A stretch of DNA of 64,000 nt from Xestospongia muta (taxonomy: Eukaryota > Porifera > Demospongiae > Haplosclerida > Petrosiidae), in the NCBI GenBank assembly GCA_963693285.1, contig OY848919.1:682001-746000 (forward strand). The letters run 5' to 3'. The notes beneath the pieces are model-generated. The model made no database searches, had not been told where the DNA came from, and was given only the letters and a program-made list of their open reading frames with translations. This document shows, piece after piece, positions 46,534-63,147 of this stretch. The translations under genes were made by a program, and so were the position numbers. The first letter of the stretch is position 1. The number at the start of each line of letters is the position of its first letter.

Positions 46534-48847
46534 ATGGACCCGCTAAAAGAAGGCTATATGCACAAAGCTCATCCAAAAGATCGTCTCCTCTCAGTGACTG
46601 TAAGTTGAGAATACTAATGCTAGCAAGACAGTTAGTTAGTTAGCCCTGTAAAAATTAGTAGCTCCTGGTCATAACAACAAAACACTAGATCAAAGCATAC
46701 TCGTATTTATTATATTTTGTTTTCATTTCAAGGTCTGGCAGAAGAGATATTTTGTGTTGTGGGCTAAAGGAATACTAGAATATTACACCAACTATGAAAA
46801 GAAAGCAGAAGACTATTGTGGTACACTTAATCTTGAGGAATGCCATGACATGGTTGCTCCTATTACTATTGGCAAGCGTCATAATGTCATTAAGTTATCA
46901 GTTATGAAGGATGCTAGATTAAAAGACTACTGGCTTGACTGTGATTGTCCTCCTGTACTCAATGAATGGGTCAAGTACCTCTCTGAAGCTTCTGGATTGA
47001 TACCAGAAGGTAAGTAAATAGATAAATGGACAGACATATACTTGTTTTTCTCACTAAATTAGATATGAAAGGTAATGGACTAAATATGAAGCCTTTATCT
47101 GTTTCAAGTAAAGACGCTATCCTACAGAAACGACCTCTTCCAGTACCTCCTCCAGGCTCTAGTACCGAGTACGTCCTCTCTGATGATGATGATGATGAAA
47201 GTGGGCGCGTGTACACAGAGATCGAGGACGAACCAGGCGTTCAATCCACTTGGTTCTCAGCCCGAAAATACACTCGTTCTACTAGCCTCAAACGTCATAT
47301 TGAATCTGTGCAAGACAATATAGCTACTAGTGCCTTACTAAAGAGAGAAGCTATCTCAAATGGACCAGGTTCTCCTCCTCCTGTTACTAGAAAACCCCTT
47401 CCACCTCCAAAACTTCCAAAACCAGGTCAACAACAGCCACCTTATAAATCAAAATCAGAACCTAATGTATCATTAACAATGGAAACAATTGATTTCAGTG
47501 AACTGAAGCAGAAACTTAACAAACGACTCTCAAAGTCTCCAGAAACAGATGACGACTCAGAAGAACAAACTGAATACGAAGAAGTTCAATTTAGTACTAA
47601 TGTAAGTCCTAGTTTGTTAAGAATAAATATTTTTATATTTCATCTCCTCCTATCCAGGTTGTCGTTGGAACTCCTCGTCTACCAAAGCCTACCACTTTTC
47701 CAGTAAGTGTAAACTATAGTTGTTTCATTCCTCAACCATATTATATATAGTGTAAAGTAATACCACACAATGTACACAATATATACTTTCACATAGTTTT
47801 GTACATTACATGTACTTATAATGATAAAATCATGTTTAATAACATGTACTAGGTATGTTGTGGTTAGTAGTGCCCCTGTTATGAGCAGTGTTTTCACTGT
47901 TGGTGTCCAATAGCCAATATTACTCTAATATGTCATAAATGGGAGATTAGAGTAGTTTTTGTCAGTGGGAATGTTGGCAAACATTTTTGGTTAGCTCTTC
48001 ACCTTATAAAGATTTAGATTAAGTGTTTCTCTTCTTAATCGAGGCATTGTTAATATCATTATACATGAGAATGTCTTTGATATAATTAATATTCAATGTA
48101 ATAAACATTGTCACTATGTTTAAAACACACACAAAGGTTGACTTATAGCTATAGTTAATGTTAAAAGAGTTAGTTATGAACACAATGATTGTTTCTGTAA
48201 AAGGAGGCGTCATTTATTTTGAAAGTGTTAGTTAGTTATATATGAGAGACACTCCAAAAGTAAACAATTATGAAATATATGTTGACATGTTTTGTTTGTT
48301 ATCTAGGTTGACTTACCTACCAATAATGAAGTAAGAGAGCCAGCTGACTATTTGAAGTTTGAAGTAAGTTATTATCAGTTATGTCCTGTTATGTTATTGT
48401 AATGAGTGTTCATGTAGTATACTCCTACTCAATTATTGTAGAGTTAGTTTAGTTCCACTTTAGTACCAGTACATGTGTACATAAACTTGTAGTTTAGCAG
48501 TCTCCCTACTAAGATTAGCTCAGCATCTCTCCCTAGTAAGTTAGTTCAGCATCCCTCCCTAGTAAGTTAGTTCAGCAGCCCTCCCTAGTAAGTTAGTTCA
48601 ACAGCCCTCCCTAGTAAGTTAGTTCAGCAGCCCTCCCTAGTAAGATTAGTTCAACAGCCCTCCCTAGTAAGCTTTAGGTTAATAGGTCAATAGCCTTCCC
48701 TTAGTAAGTTAGGTCAATAGCCCTTGTTTGTACTGGTCCTTCCTGTGAAGTAAATGAAATTAGTAACCTTTTTATTATGAAAATATGGTGTTAATTTCCT
48801 TTCAGTTCACCAACATTGTCTGTTATCACTCTTTCTCTCTCTCTCTA

Positions 48848-48897
<50 letters not shown>

Positions 48898-50092
48898 GAG
48901 AAGAAGTGCTGATATCAATACCTATTCTCCTTCATCGACTCCCACTGTTCCTCCTCGTGATAATAAACCTTCACTTCATCCACATAACTGTACTACTTCA
49001 CCTACTCATCCTCCTGCTGTTCCTCCACGGTAAGTTTACTATAATCATGTGATGATCATGTGATCTCTTAACAGTGTTCAATCATCTCCTGAATCCAATG
49101 AAATAAACAGATCTACAAAAGAAAAGCCATTGCCTTCAAAACCAAGAAAGAAGGATCTACCATCCCTTTCTATTCCTCCCCCACATCCAATTGGTTCCTC
49201 CTCTCCTCTTCCTCCCCCATGTTCAAATGGTTCATCCTCTCCCCTTGGTCCCCCACATTCAAATGGTTCATCCTCTCCTCTTCCTCCTCCACGTCCGAAT
49301 GGTTCATCCTCTCCTCTTCCTCCCCCACGTCTAAAGAACACATCCTCTCCTCCTCTTCCTCCATCTCGCCAAAGCAACACACCCTCTCCTCCTGAACAAA
49401 GGTACAGCCCACCTCCTCCCCCTGTCCCAAAACGAATACCTGGACAAAGTGACCGTCGCGTTCAAGGTATTACACGTTATAATAGTGTCAGTGATACTAG
49501 CAATAAAGTCCATCATCGAATAAAACCTTATAAAACAACAGAAATACGTAATCCTGAATCTGATACTGGATCTTCCTCAGATCACTCCTCAGGAGATATG
49601 TTTGTAAGACACTCCCTTTCTTTTGACGAAAAGGATCTAGTAAATGCTGTATCATCAGAAACCATTTTGAAGACCACACCTACTAAGCCTAACAAACCTT
49701 TACCACCAATTAAACCTAGATCTACAAACAATGAAATCTCAGCTCAAAAATCTAAGTTGACTAGCTCAAGATCACCCTCTCCTCAGACAATAGGTAGAAA
49801 ATTGCCACCCAGTGATGTCAGACCTTCGTATACCAGTACTACAAGACAAAATCCTACACCTACTGAAATCAAGACGAGGCCACCTGCTATCTTACCCAAA
49901 CCAAAACCTTCAAAACCGACTCCACCTTCTAAAGTAGACTTAAATCAGTCGTGTTCTTCTCCGCTGACTCTACCCAGTAAAAATGACTTTAGTACATCAT
50001 CTGAGCATGATTTTAATAGTTCAGGTGGAAGGTATCCCTCACATAAAACGAGTAAGAGGCCTCCCCTGCCATTACCGAAACCAAAAGTATAA
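46534..50092 (+). CDS. PH-domain, proline-rich adaptor protein (710 aa, 7 exons)
   Basis: Exons 46534-46599, 46733-47009, 47063-47601, 47658-47702, 48307-48363, 48899-49029 and 49075-50092 sum to 711 codons in frame. Residues 1-115 form a PH domain (LKEGYMHKAHPKDR, VWQKRYFVLWAKGILEYYTN, LNEWVKYLSEASG). The remainder is disordered, with many SH3-type proline motifs (RPLPVPPPG, KPLPPPKLPKPG, PPAVPPR, repeated S-S-P-L-P-P-P units at about residues 400-450, KRPPLPLPKPK at the end). It has acidic YTEIEDE and YEEVQF tyrosine sites. Probably a membrane-recruited signalling scaffold. It is not a clear member of Gab, DOK or SH3BP2, but its position head to head with a Gab-like gene is suggestive. The acceptor of exon 6 directly follows a (CT)n microsatellite. 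Confidence 0.85.
48500..48725 (+). repeat. 26-bp tandem repeat in intron
   Basis: Units of AGCCCTCCCTAGTAAGTTAG plus TTCAGC are repeated about eight times inside intron 5 of the PH adaptor. Each contains TAGTAAGT, similar to a splice donor. Confidence 0.8.
48838..48898 (+). repeat. (CT)n microsatellite serving as polypyrimidine tract
   Basis: About 25 CT units end directly in AG at the 3' splice site of exon 6 (48899). Confidence 0.85.
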
Positions 50093-50687
50093 ATAAGTAA
50101 TTTAATTCATTAATAGTTAGTTTATTAATAAATATTTTTCATATTCATTAATTCTTTTATTTTGGTATTTTTAAATATTGTTTGTGTCACAATATTATAA
50201 TAATATTGTTTATTTGTGCACTTCTAGCGTCCATATCTGATGTAAAAAATAAAAGATAATAATCTCAACCTAACTAATTAATTAATTTAATATCACCAGT
50301 GTATTAGATCCAGTACCATGGTCATCAGTATACTGTAACCATGGTTACCAGTATACCACTACCATGGTCATCAATATATACCAGTCTAGGGTCATCATTA
50401 TACTGTAACCATGGATACCAGTATACCACTACCATGGTCATCAATATATACCAGTCCAGGGTTATCATTATACTGTAACCATGGATACCAGTATACCAGT
50501 ATCATGGTCATCCATATATACCAGTCCATGGTCATCAGTATACTGTAACCATAGATACCAGTATACAAGTACTACAGTGTATCAGTACCATGGTCATCAA
50601 TATATACCAGTACCATGGTCATTGATGTACTGTAACCATGGACACCAACATGTACCATTATATATACAATATTAACTCCACCCCTCA
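50093..50687. repeat. Convergent intergenic spacer with 70-bp repeat
   Basis: Between the two converging genes, four to five copies of a 70-bp unit containing ACTGTAACCATGGATACCAG and ACCATGGTCATCAATATATA occupy about 50310-50660. Poly(A)-like AATAAA lies near 50128. Confidence 0.75.
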
Positions 50688-51288
<601 letters not shown>

Positions 51289-51596
51289 GGTTGACTTTCA
51301 AAATATTATACACTGACTACTGAGTCATGCTGAACCCACGCCCCAAACCACGCCCACAAGTTAACTGTTTACCTCTCGAGAATTATTATATAATAAGATT
51401 GTAAAACAATTACAAATTTCAAGATACTATAATGAGAATGTAAGCCATAGAATATGGGGACGATCCTTTAATCATTATTATCATAACCGGACACACCAAC
51501 ATTCAAAAGTATTATAAACTATTTATAGCAGGCAACAAATAATTAATGATAATTAAACACTTTCTCCTATTAAAAAATTAATAAACAACATATAGA

Positions 51597-52749
51597 TTAA
51601 CAGCAACCTCCATTATTACTTCTCTTGCTCTCATCAGATGGTTTCTGCACTTGGACTGTTGACTTGACATTCTGAGGACCGCCTATGTTTTGTTTAACAC
51701 CTTTCTGCATATGAGTATCTCTGAGTGTTTTAGCTAACTGTTCAAATAACTTGTCAATATTATCGGCATTTTTTGCTGAAGTTTCCAAAAATGGCATATC
51801 ATTTTCTTGAGCAAACTGACTGCCTAAGTGGGTCTGTATCTCTCTATCCGTACGATCACTTTTGTTACCGATTAATATCTTGTGTACAGTATTACCAGCG
51901 TATCTATCAACTTCTGAGAGCCATTCTGGAAGGTTTCTGAATGTTGTCGCTGATCCTATATCATATACTAGTACAATAGCATCAGCACTACGATAATAAC
52001 TTTGAGTGATAGTACGAAATCGCTCCTGCCCTGCTGTGTCCCAAATTTGTAACTAAAATAAATCACATAACTATTATGATCAATTAAAGCCATGCCCCTT
52101 TTTAATTATTATGAGGTGTTCCTTTGTCAGTCACACTTGCCACCTCAAAAATGACACATCACAAGTCACGTGACTACAAAGTGATGATGTGGCATAATGA
52201 AAGTCGTTGGTTATGTTATCAAGTGAACACAAGTTGTTAAGTACAAGATCATCAATTCCTTATCAAACTTTCTTTAAATTATTTCAATTTACCATTATAA
52301 CAATTTCTTTTCCTTAGCATTCCAAACTAACATAAAATAAGCTTAAAAGAGCTATCTCTGCTGTACAATGTTTATTTATACTAACTAATCAATCACTTCC
52401 TAGCACTTAACATAAGCAAAGCTCACAAACTTACATTAAATGACATGTCATTGTCACATGACTTGACGTACCTTTATTGCACTTCCATTAATACTTAATG
52501 TTTTGATGCAAAAGTCAACTCCAATAGTAGGGATACCAGCTGATGTAAATACGCCATCAGTATAGCGTCTAACAATACTAGTTTTACCAACACCAGCATC
52601 ACCTAACAAAATATAATGACATAAGCTTATAGGCAGTCTTACCACCCACTAATATCAACTTATATCTACACTTTGTATATGGAGTAATACTGTCCAGAAT
52701 ACTCACCTATTAGAACAATTTTAAACAGAAAATCATATTCTCCTTCCAT
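51597..52749 (-). CDS. Rab-family small GTPase (209 aa)
   Basis: Exons 52749-52707, 52602-52472 and 52052-51597 give 210 codons including the stop. All G motifs are present: GDAGVGKTS (P loop), TIGVDF (switch I), WDTAGQERF (switch II), NKSD and ETSAK. The C-terminus is GGCC, for geranylgeranylation. The start EYDFLFKIVLIG and the QIWDTAGQERFRTITQSYYRS block resemble the Rab19/30/43 group, but I cannot place it more exactly. Rabs of that group act at the Golgi and in secretory traffic. The start codon lies 240 bases from that of PCF11 on the other strand. Confidence 0.92.
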
Positions 52750-52989
52750 TTAGTTAACTCCTTTTTCTTTTAATATTGTTATTTTCCGTCAATTTCAACA
52801 CGATCAAGTTATAACTTTATGACTGTCAGCCACTGCGATTTTTTAACAAAAATTAGACGCTTAGCTCCTCCTATTTCTATCACGTGATCATCACGCGTTG
52901 AGTTGTTGTGTGTCATCTTTTCTTCTCTCTTCCTTTTCTCTCCGGGTCCCACATCTTAACGTCTCTTTCCCTTTCTTTTCTAGCTTTGG
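52750..52989. promoter_or_regulatory. Bidirectional Rab/PCF11 promoter spacer
   Basis: Only 240 bases separate the two start codons. It contains TCACGTGATCATCACGCG with a CACGTG E-box at 52881-52886 and pyrimidine-rich sequence before PCF11. Bidirectional function is inferred from spacing. Confidence 0.5.
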
Positions 52990-55900
52990 ATGGATCCTAA
53001 AGATAAAGAGATTCTCAAAGATTATGAAACCTCGCTAGAAGATCTGACCTTTAATTCTAAGCCTATCATTAACATGCTCACCATGATGGCTGAGAAACAC
53101 AGACGTCTTGCTCCTCAAATTGTGGAGCTTGTTCAGTCACGTTTCTTCAAGGTAGCTGCAACACCAGTAATATTGGGGACACCAAGTTGTCATAGCGATA
53201 ATCATATCAATATCTTGTATCATATCTATCTTAATGTAATGACAATATTTCAAAAAAAAAAGAAAATTATTGTTATTTATTTTATATGTTTTAAGGTATT
53301 TTAGTTAGTAGGGTAACAAATGCTATGTCACGTGGTAAAAGAGTACGTCTTTATTTCTTTTTCTACGTTGCTGTTAGGTTCGTCAGGAACACAAGATTCC
53401 TACACTATATCTCATGGACTCCATGATCAAGAACCTTGGTGGGGAGTTCCTTGAAGTGATCAGCAAGAACGTAGTGGGCGTGTTCTGTCATGCTTTTGAA
53501 TGCATGGTATGTTTTGGTGACCTATATCTATGAATATCATTATAATAGTAATAAACATTAATCAAGTTAATTGTATTCATTGCCAAATATTTTGTCATCT
53601 CTATCGAGTTCCACCCCCTAGCTCTAGAAATTCAATCATATATCTATGAATCTCATTATAATGGTTATTAACATTTATTTATAGTTAATCGTATTCATTA
53701 CCAAGTATTGTGTCATTAAGCTCCACCCCCTAGATGTTATTCAATAACACATGCACATGTTGTAATTTGTCCGTGAGGATATTTTTTTCTCTTATTTTAG
53801 AATGATCCTAAAATTCGTATTTCTCTTTATAAGTTGAGACAAACATGGCCGCCTTACGTTCCAGTAAAGAAATTAGCAGCCATTGATAAACACATCAATG
53901 CTATCGATCCTAATTGGCCAATAACAGCACAAGATCCATCCAGACAAGATCCTTCTAGCCCTACTATATTTTTAAACCCTAAATTTCTTGGATCTGTAAG
54001 ACTTAATTCTCTCGTTTTTTTGTTAATGTAGTTCTCTAATACACAGCAAAAAGAAGAAAGTACAGAGGAACCACCCTCATCAAGTGAAACATCGGCTAGT
54101 AAACCATCACAACGGAATTCATCTCCTTCTAAAATGGTATATACAGTATAACTTTTTTCCATTTTTGTATATCTTTCTTAGATACATCGCTCAAAGAGTC
54201 CTGTTCTATCTCAAAGTGCTGATAGGAAGGACCCAGTAAAAAATCTTTCAAAGGACAAAATTAAAAAAAGATCACAAAGCCCTAAAGATGAAATAACTCA
54301 ACATCGATCAAGAAGTCCAATACATACAAATAAAGTAAAATCTCCAAATCGATCTAGGAGTCCTCTAAATGTTGAAAAATCTCGTAAATCAAAAAGTCCA
54401 TTAAAGATAAAAGATGAAAAACCTCAGCAACAATCGCAGAATTCTAACAAATCTAGCAATATGTCTATTCAAGATCGCCGCCAAAAACTACTTGAAGAAC
54501 AGCGACAGAAGAAATTTGATAAGCAGAGAGCAATGGGCCTTTTACCACCTAAAGAAGAGGTAAGTACATTGGCAATGACATCATCCTTTTATCTCTCTCC
54601 CTCATACAGAGGCAACGTAGCCTCAGTCCTAGTCCAGAAAAAAGGAACATAGACCCACGCCTTAAAACATCCACACGTCCCCGTAGTGCTAGTCCTACTG
54701 TTGCCATGGAAACAAATAAGAATGTCCCATTAGATGAAGTGAAAACTGTTGCTAGAGAGAAACACAAAGCGTTAGACACTCTTGATGAGGTATATTGTAT
54801 GAATATGATATGATATTATTTATTTGTTTTTTATAGCCTGCTAGTAAACAATTACGTTTGGATAACAATTATTCTGCCAATGACAAGCAGGTGTTATCTG
54901 TTCATAAAGATATGGTTGATTCCACTTCATCTGATGACCACTTTAAGGCGATATCACGTGATTTGTTAGAACTCAATGATCTTCCTCCTGAACTGTTACG
55001 TCAACATCAAGATTACATGTTAAAACAGGTATGACTTGTTTCACTAGTTCAATATTTATTCATTCGTCCATTTGTCCATTTATATTCCTCCATTACTCCT
55101 ATCTATCTGTCCATTACATCCATCTATACATCCATTACATCCATCTATCTGTCCATTACATCCATCTATCCATCCATTACCCCTATCTATCTGTCCATTA
55201 CATCCATCTATCCATCCATTACCCCTATCTATCTGTCCATTACATCCATCTATCCATCCATTACCCCTATCTATCTGTCCATTACATCCATCTATCCATC
55301 CATTACTCCTATCTATCTGTCCATTACATCATCTATCCATCCATTACCCCTATCTATCTGTCCATTACATCCATCTATCCATCCATTACTCCTATCTATC
55401 TGTCCATTACATCCATCTATCCATCCATTACCCCTATCTATCCATTCATCTATCTATCTCATATTTAGGCAGAGATTCGTTTAAAATCTGGTACACTTTC
55501 AAAAGAAGAACACGACACTCTCATAAAACAAGTGGATCAACTCTATAACTTACAGAGACAATCAAATCAAAATCGTATGCTCAAGAAACCAAACAGTCCT
55601 CCTCAGAACAATCAGAACTTATCTAATGTTTCATCTTTACATGTACCACCTTTATCATCACATATTCCACCCTCACAACCACCTCCACCTTCACATAATA
55701 TTTCTGTACCTCATCACACACATCCACTCTCAAATCATATGTCCCATTGTAAATTTGATGACAAATTTCCCCCAGTAAGGGGTCGTAGACCACATATACC
55801 TTCTAGAGGTAGTTTTAGACCATGGCCAAGAGATGGTCCCAGAGATGGTCCTAGACTTCGTCATAGAGGTCAAGGATTTCACAATAGACCTCCATCTTTT

Positions 55901-57304
55901 AGAGGTGGTTCCCCTCCTCGGCATTTTCCCCGTCCAGGTCCTCCGCCACCCTCACAGGGTAGACCTCTTGGACCTCCTGCTTCTCACTGTGAGTAAACTC
56001 CCTTCATTAATAATTTTAATTGATTTTTCCCTTTTTTAAGCCATGAATGTACTTGATCTATATCAACAATTGGAAAAGACTGGTCTGTTAAAAGTTGATC
56101 CAAGACCTTCTGATAGACCACCTAATGTACCATCGATACCACATCCATTGCCACTTATTCCAGAGATCAGACTAAATGTTAAAGAATTAAAGAAGTGGGC
56201 CATTATAGGAACCTATTATTGTGTTCTCGTGTTTCCATATTTTAAAAATTCATTATTGCATTCTTATGATTCCATACCATTTGTATAGGAAACTTCTATT
56301 AGTCAATCATTTGATGTGTGGTGACACTTAGAAGCCTATGTCCTTTAACTATATTTCCTTATAGAAAGAGAATAGAATAACTATATAGAAATAGATACCA
56401 TAGAAAACAGTACTCACTCACTCACATGTACATATTGTCTCATTTTTCTGTTAATAACTTTAAAATTAATCTTTTTAACTTGTACAATGATATTCTTCAT
56501 TATTTTATACAGTTTGTACATCAAAGTTTCCAATAGTACTGTCCTACTCTTTTCTTGCAGACGATATGATCATGTGACAGATTTACTTCATCGTGGAGAG
56601 CCTTGTACATCTTGTGGTCTACGTTTTACAGAAGATCAACGCGACGCATATCAGCAACATCTAGACTGGCATTATCAAGAGAATAGAATGGACAAGGAAG
56701 GGACAAAAGGAATGATGAGAAACTGGTACCTTCATCCCAATGTAAGTGAAAGGAGGAATAGATTGTTACACAATGTTACTTTGTTTCTAGGATTGGTTGA
56801 CATTTGAAGGGACGCAATTACCGAATCAAAATGGTATGTCATCACTTCCAAGTATATTAAACTCGGTATGTCCGTTACAGAACCAGTACTTACAAGGGAG
56901 GAGGAAGTGAGGGAAGAGTCAATTGGTAGAGACGAGGAGAGAAGTGGAGTTAGTTGTCAAGTTTTGCTGGGAGAAGACGATCAGGTAAGATTTGGTGTGC
57001 ATTGTTGAAACATTCTCTCTTGCACACACACCCACAGGTTTGTGGTGTATGTCACGAGCAGCTGGAACAATTTTGGGAAGAAGACGAGGAGGAGTGGCAC
57101 TTTAGAGACACTATCCGTATCCCAGATGGTCAGCTATTTCATAGCTACTGTTATGTAGATTCTAAAGAGGTGTGGTCACATACCATATACTTTTAATTAA
57201 AGGTACAAATATGTAATATTTTCTTATAGTCACAAGGACTAATGTCGTTGGAAACATCACCTGTTGAAGAAAGAGATAGACCTGGACTGGAGTCAAAAAC
57301 TTAG
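52990..57304 (+). CDS. PCF11: PCF11, pre-mRNA cleavage and termination factor (849 aa, 14 exons)
   Basis: Exons 52990-53151, 53378-53506, 53801-53995, 54032-54136, 54182-54559, 54610-54789, 54837-55028, 55469-55988, 56041-56194, 56561-56741, 56791-56833, 56881-56984, 57038-57169 and 57230-57304 stay in frame (850 codons). Residues 1 to about 140 form the RNA-polymerase-II CTD-interacting domain (SLEDLTFNSKPIINMLTMMA, YLMDSMIKNLGGEF, RISLYKLRQTW). A Ser/Arg/Pro-rich middle with R-G-rich runs follows. Near the C-terminus are two zinc fingers, CTSCGLRF with HLDWHY and CGVCHEQLEQFWEEDEEEWH with HSYCY, which flank the CLP1-binding region. PCF11 couples 3'-end cleavage to termination. A possible AATAAA poly(A) signal is at 57331. 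The exon-9 donor (GTGGGC) is weak. Shorter than human PCF11. Confidence 0.95.
55050..55465 (+). repeat. 42-bp tandem repeat in PCF11 intron 7
   Basis: About eight units built from CCATTACATCCATCTATCCA and TCCATTACCCCTATCTATCT. The repeat stays open in two frames and gives misleading long frames of P-S-I-H/Y-L-S-V type. Confidence 0.85.
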
Positions 57305-57603
57305 TTTGAATTTTGTATGAGAACAACCTCAATAAAAAATTACACCACTTGTCAAATTTGCCATTACAATTGTTGATACAAAATATTAGAACATTCAAAA
57401 TATAATAATAATTTATTGCAATTTTTTTATGAAAATAAATTGCCTCTTTACAAAGTTATCAAATAATTAATATTGTTAAATGTTCCTTTCCATTTTATGA
57501 ACACAATAAATTATTTCTTTTAAGAATACATACAAATAGAACAATATATTTTGGAGACACGAAACAAAATTAAAAATAAAAAACCTATATTTGCCCCTCC
57601 CCC

Positions 57604-59426
<1,823 letters not shown>

Positions 59427-59795
59427 ATTATAATAATGAACAATTTAATTATCTAGTTCCTCGAAACACCACGTCTTAGATTAAAACAGCCATTACTGGC
59501 GTAGAGATCTTTCGTCTTTACGAATCTACTAGATCTCCTATAAATCTAGTAGTAGTGATAACTTGATGGTTTGTCACTAAAATCGTAGCTGTCTTTGACG
59601 TGGCAGGAACTTCGCTGTATTTGCAATTGATATAGCCACGCCTATAGGACATGTTGCGTGGGTGGTCCCTACTACGAGCCCCTCCTCCTGCATCTCATGA
59701 CCTTAATGTTTATTTTTATGCGAGCTATTGCACTCTCTGCTATGTTTTGTTTTTAATACTGAAAGCAAAGCTCAGACAGTGTACTCAAAGCTGAC
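59427..59795. promoter_or_regulatory. Shared FBXO8/OCA2 spacer
   Basis: 369 bases separate the two divergent start codons. No TATA box is evident; function is inferred from position. Confidence 0.4.
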
Positions 59796-61467
59796 ATGGC
59801 CGATGTGGAGTTAACAATAACTCGTAGTTCGGCTTCATCACGAAGACGTTCTCCAGAACCTATCTCTCGAACTGAGGTCTTCTACTCAGATCTAGATGAG
59901 GGTGGTAGAAAAACGCCTCCTCCAGATTACGAGATGTTTCTCTCGGACAATGAGCTGCCAAGTGCTAGAGCAAGAGCAAGGAACGGTTTGTTGAGACAGA
60001 GACACACTTCACCAACTTACGGAACGTGTGCCATCTCAAGAGTGAGTTAATTCATGCAAATGTTGCACATATTTCTTTATTTATTGTTCTTGTTACTGTT
60101 GTTGATGTTGTTGTTTGTTATTGTATATGCCTTTAGTATTTATTTTGTGTTGTTTTATTGTTACATATTACTAAATTTATTTGTTTTTAGTATTTTCATT
60201 CATACTTTCTTTGTTATTTTTTTCCTATGTCTGTAGAGTACAGATATGCGTCAAGCAAATGTTGACATTGATACTGATGACAAAGATGATAAAGAAAGTG
60301 AGAGAACGTTTACCGGCTCCACCATATCAGGAAGATTCGATAACGTATCCAGCGACTTACAGGAGGAGCCATTGCTTCCATCGGAGACACTTAAAAGAAG
60401 AAAAAAGGAGAGACTAAGAAAGATTTTTAGTTTTTTTCGAATTGCAACTCTTGCTGTCCTTATTATTGTATCAATGGTGAGTTGCTGTCTAAGGAAATCT
60501 TTTTATCATGTTAATATGTGTCCATTTCATTCTATGTATCCATTTCTGTAATTTTATGTGTCCATTTCATTATTATGTATCCATTGCTGTAATTTTATGT
60601 GTCCATTTCATTACTATGTATCCATTGCTGTGATTCTGTGAGTCCATTTTATTTTATATGGTCTCCATTTGCTGTAGGTATTTTTTTCCATTAATCACGA
60701 ATTGGAGGAGAAATATATTTTAGCAAGAGCCAGCATTAATGAACCATACAGTATCCTAATTTAACATGTCCATTATCTCTCCTTTGTCCATACATCCATC
60801 CATTTATCTTCAAATACATGAATCAATCCACCTTTTCATTGATCCATTTATCTCATATTCATCCATTTATCATCAATCTGCTAAACTAATTTATAATTCC
60901 TTCAGTAACATGTGTTAATCTTGTATCACAACTAATCTCCGTTAAATATCTGCATGAGAACTAACAATATAATATGTGTCACTACAAGACCCATATACTC
61001 CCTTTATGTGGGGATTGTAGAAGCAACAGCTGCATACCTTCCTAGTCACCTAGTCTATAGTATGTTCACTCCTGGTACTAAGTGCATCCTAATTATTTGA
61101 TAACATGTTGATACACTGTTTATTGATGATATGATCGTGATAGACTACTTATGTCAGCTGTTACTATTAGAGAAAAGAGTATTCTAATTAGGTTTCAATT
61201 AATTTTCCTTTTGCACAAATTGTTGTTATATAATGTGTCACTCACTAGGACATATATTTTATAAGCTGTATTATGTATAAAACTGTATTTAGTCAGTTTG
61301 ATATGTTACTAATCACCATCTAGTCAGTTAGGTTTGATCTTTTATTTCTTTAACTACTTTTTCAACAGGATTTGTGCCAACTGAACATGATAAATGGCAT
61401 AGTTTAAAACTTCACATAAAAGGACCTTTTAATGGTGACCTGTGGATGAGAGAGAGAGAGAGAGAGT

Positions 61468-61517
<50 letters not shown>

Positions 61518-61725
61518 ACCTAACTATATATATTTCTTCATATTTACAGACATGGAGTATACTGGAGTAACTAATACATCGAGTAGTTTGTTGTCCGCAT
61601 CAGATTCTCCAAGCTATGGTTCTCCTAGTAACTGTTCTAATTTTATGACTATCTGTGCTCAAAACAAAACTACTTTAGATAGTTCATGTGATGTAAGAAT
61701 GTATAAACAGTCTTCTACCACTCAC

Positions 61726-61795
<70 letters not shown>

Positions 61796-61949
61796 GTTAT
61801 TGGAAAGTGGTGCTGATGGGAAAAAATGTGTGTCTGTCCAACTTCTCAGTGATGAGAACAAATTACAAAATGGAGAACATGATGAGGAGAGTGTCATCAA
61901 ACGATCCATTGAAATATATAAGTAAATAATTTATAACTAATTATTATTA

Positions 61950-61998
<49 letters not shown>

Positions 61999-63074
61999 GT
62001 TGTTATTGTTGTTGTTGTTATTGTGTTAGGGAAGCTGATGTAGTTGTTAGTTTTCATGTGCAGACATCTTTTGATGTTCATTTTGAATTTTCAGTTCTCG
62101 GAGAAATTTTAAGCTCCACTGGACAGGTTAATGGATGAATGGATAGATAAACTAATAAATAGATGGATGAACTAATAGATGAATGGACAGATGGATGGAT
62201 GGATGGATGATAAATAGCAATCCAGACAAATAGACTCCATGTGTTATTTTATCCATTACCATATATGGTGTGTTTTTCTTTCATTTTAGATCATACTAGC
62301 TGCGTTCATTCTAGCTATTGTTTATGTATTGATAATATTTGATGTAAGTGAATAGAAAAAAAGATGAACATAACCACACCTACTTTCTTATCGTAGTTGG
62401 TCCATCGAACAATTGCTGCAATTATTGGCAGTACAACTGTCCTAGGAGTGTTATCAATGTTGCATAAAGTATGAGTACATGGAAAATATAATAACATATT
62501 ATTGCTATATATTAGCGGCCAACTTTGGAGACAACCGTTGAGTGGATTAGTTTGGAAACTATTTGTCTCCTGTTTGGAATGGTCAGTAATATTCAAGAGA
62601 GAGAGAGAGAGAGAGAAAGACTGATATTAATGTTTCTCACATTATAGATGGTTCTAGTTGCTATTTTTTCACAGACTGGGTTCTTTGATTATTTTGCAGT
62701 GAAGGTATAATTATTCAGAAAATTAATGTTCACTTAGATTCTCTCTTATCACAAATAGGCTTACAAATTATCACGAGGGAAAGCTTTTCCATTGATATCT
62801 CTGCTATGTTTGTTTTCAGCTGTTGTCTCAGCATTCTTGGTAAGTAGTATTATAATCATTACATACATACTATGTATTTAACTATGTTAATAGATACTTG
62901 GTTTCTTTTGAACAATTTAATAAATAGATGTTTTAAAAATTTAATAACTAGATGTTTTTACATTGTCAAGTTCTTTTCCATTGTGATGTTATATATATTA
63001 TAGGACAATGTGACAACTATTTTATTGTTAACACCAGTATCTATTAGGTGAGTGTGCTTATTGAATTGATTACA

Positions 63075-63147
<73 letters not shown>

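Noticed and set aside
49078..49430. Gly/Glu-rich minus-strand frames
   Set aside because: Antisense shadow of the proline-rich repeat in the PH-adaptor exon 7.
55031..55548. Two overlapping plus-strand frames of 145 and 158 codons
   Set aside because: They are translations of the 42-bp tandem repeat in PCF11 intron 7 and cross into exon 8 in the wrong phase.
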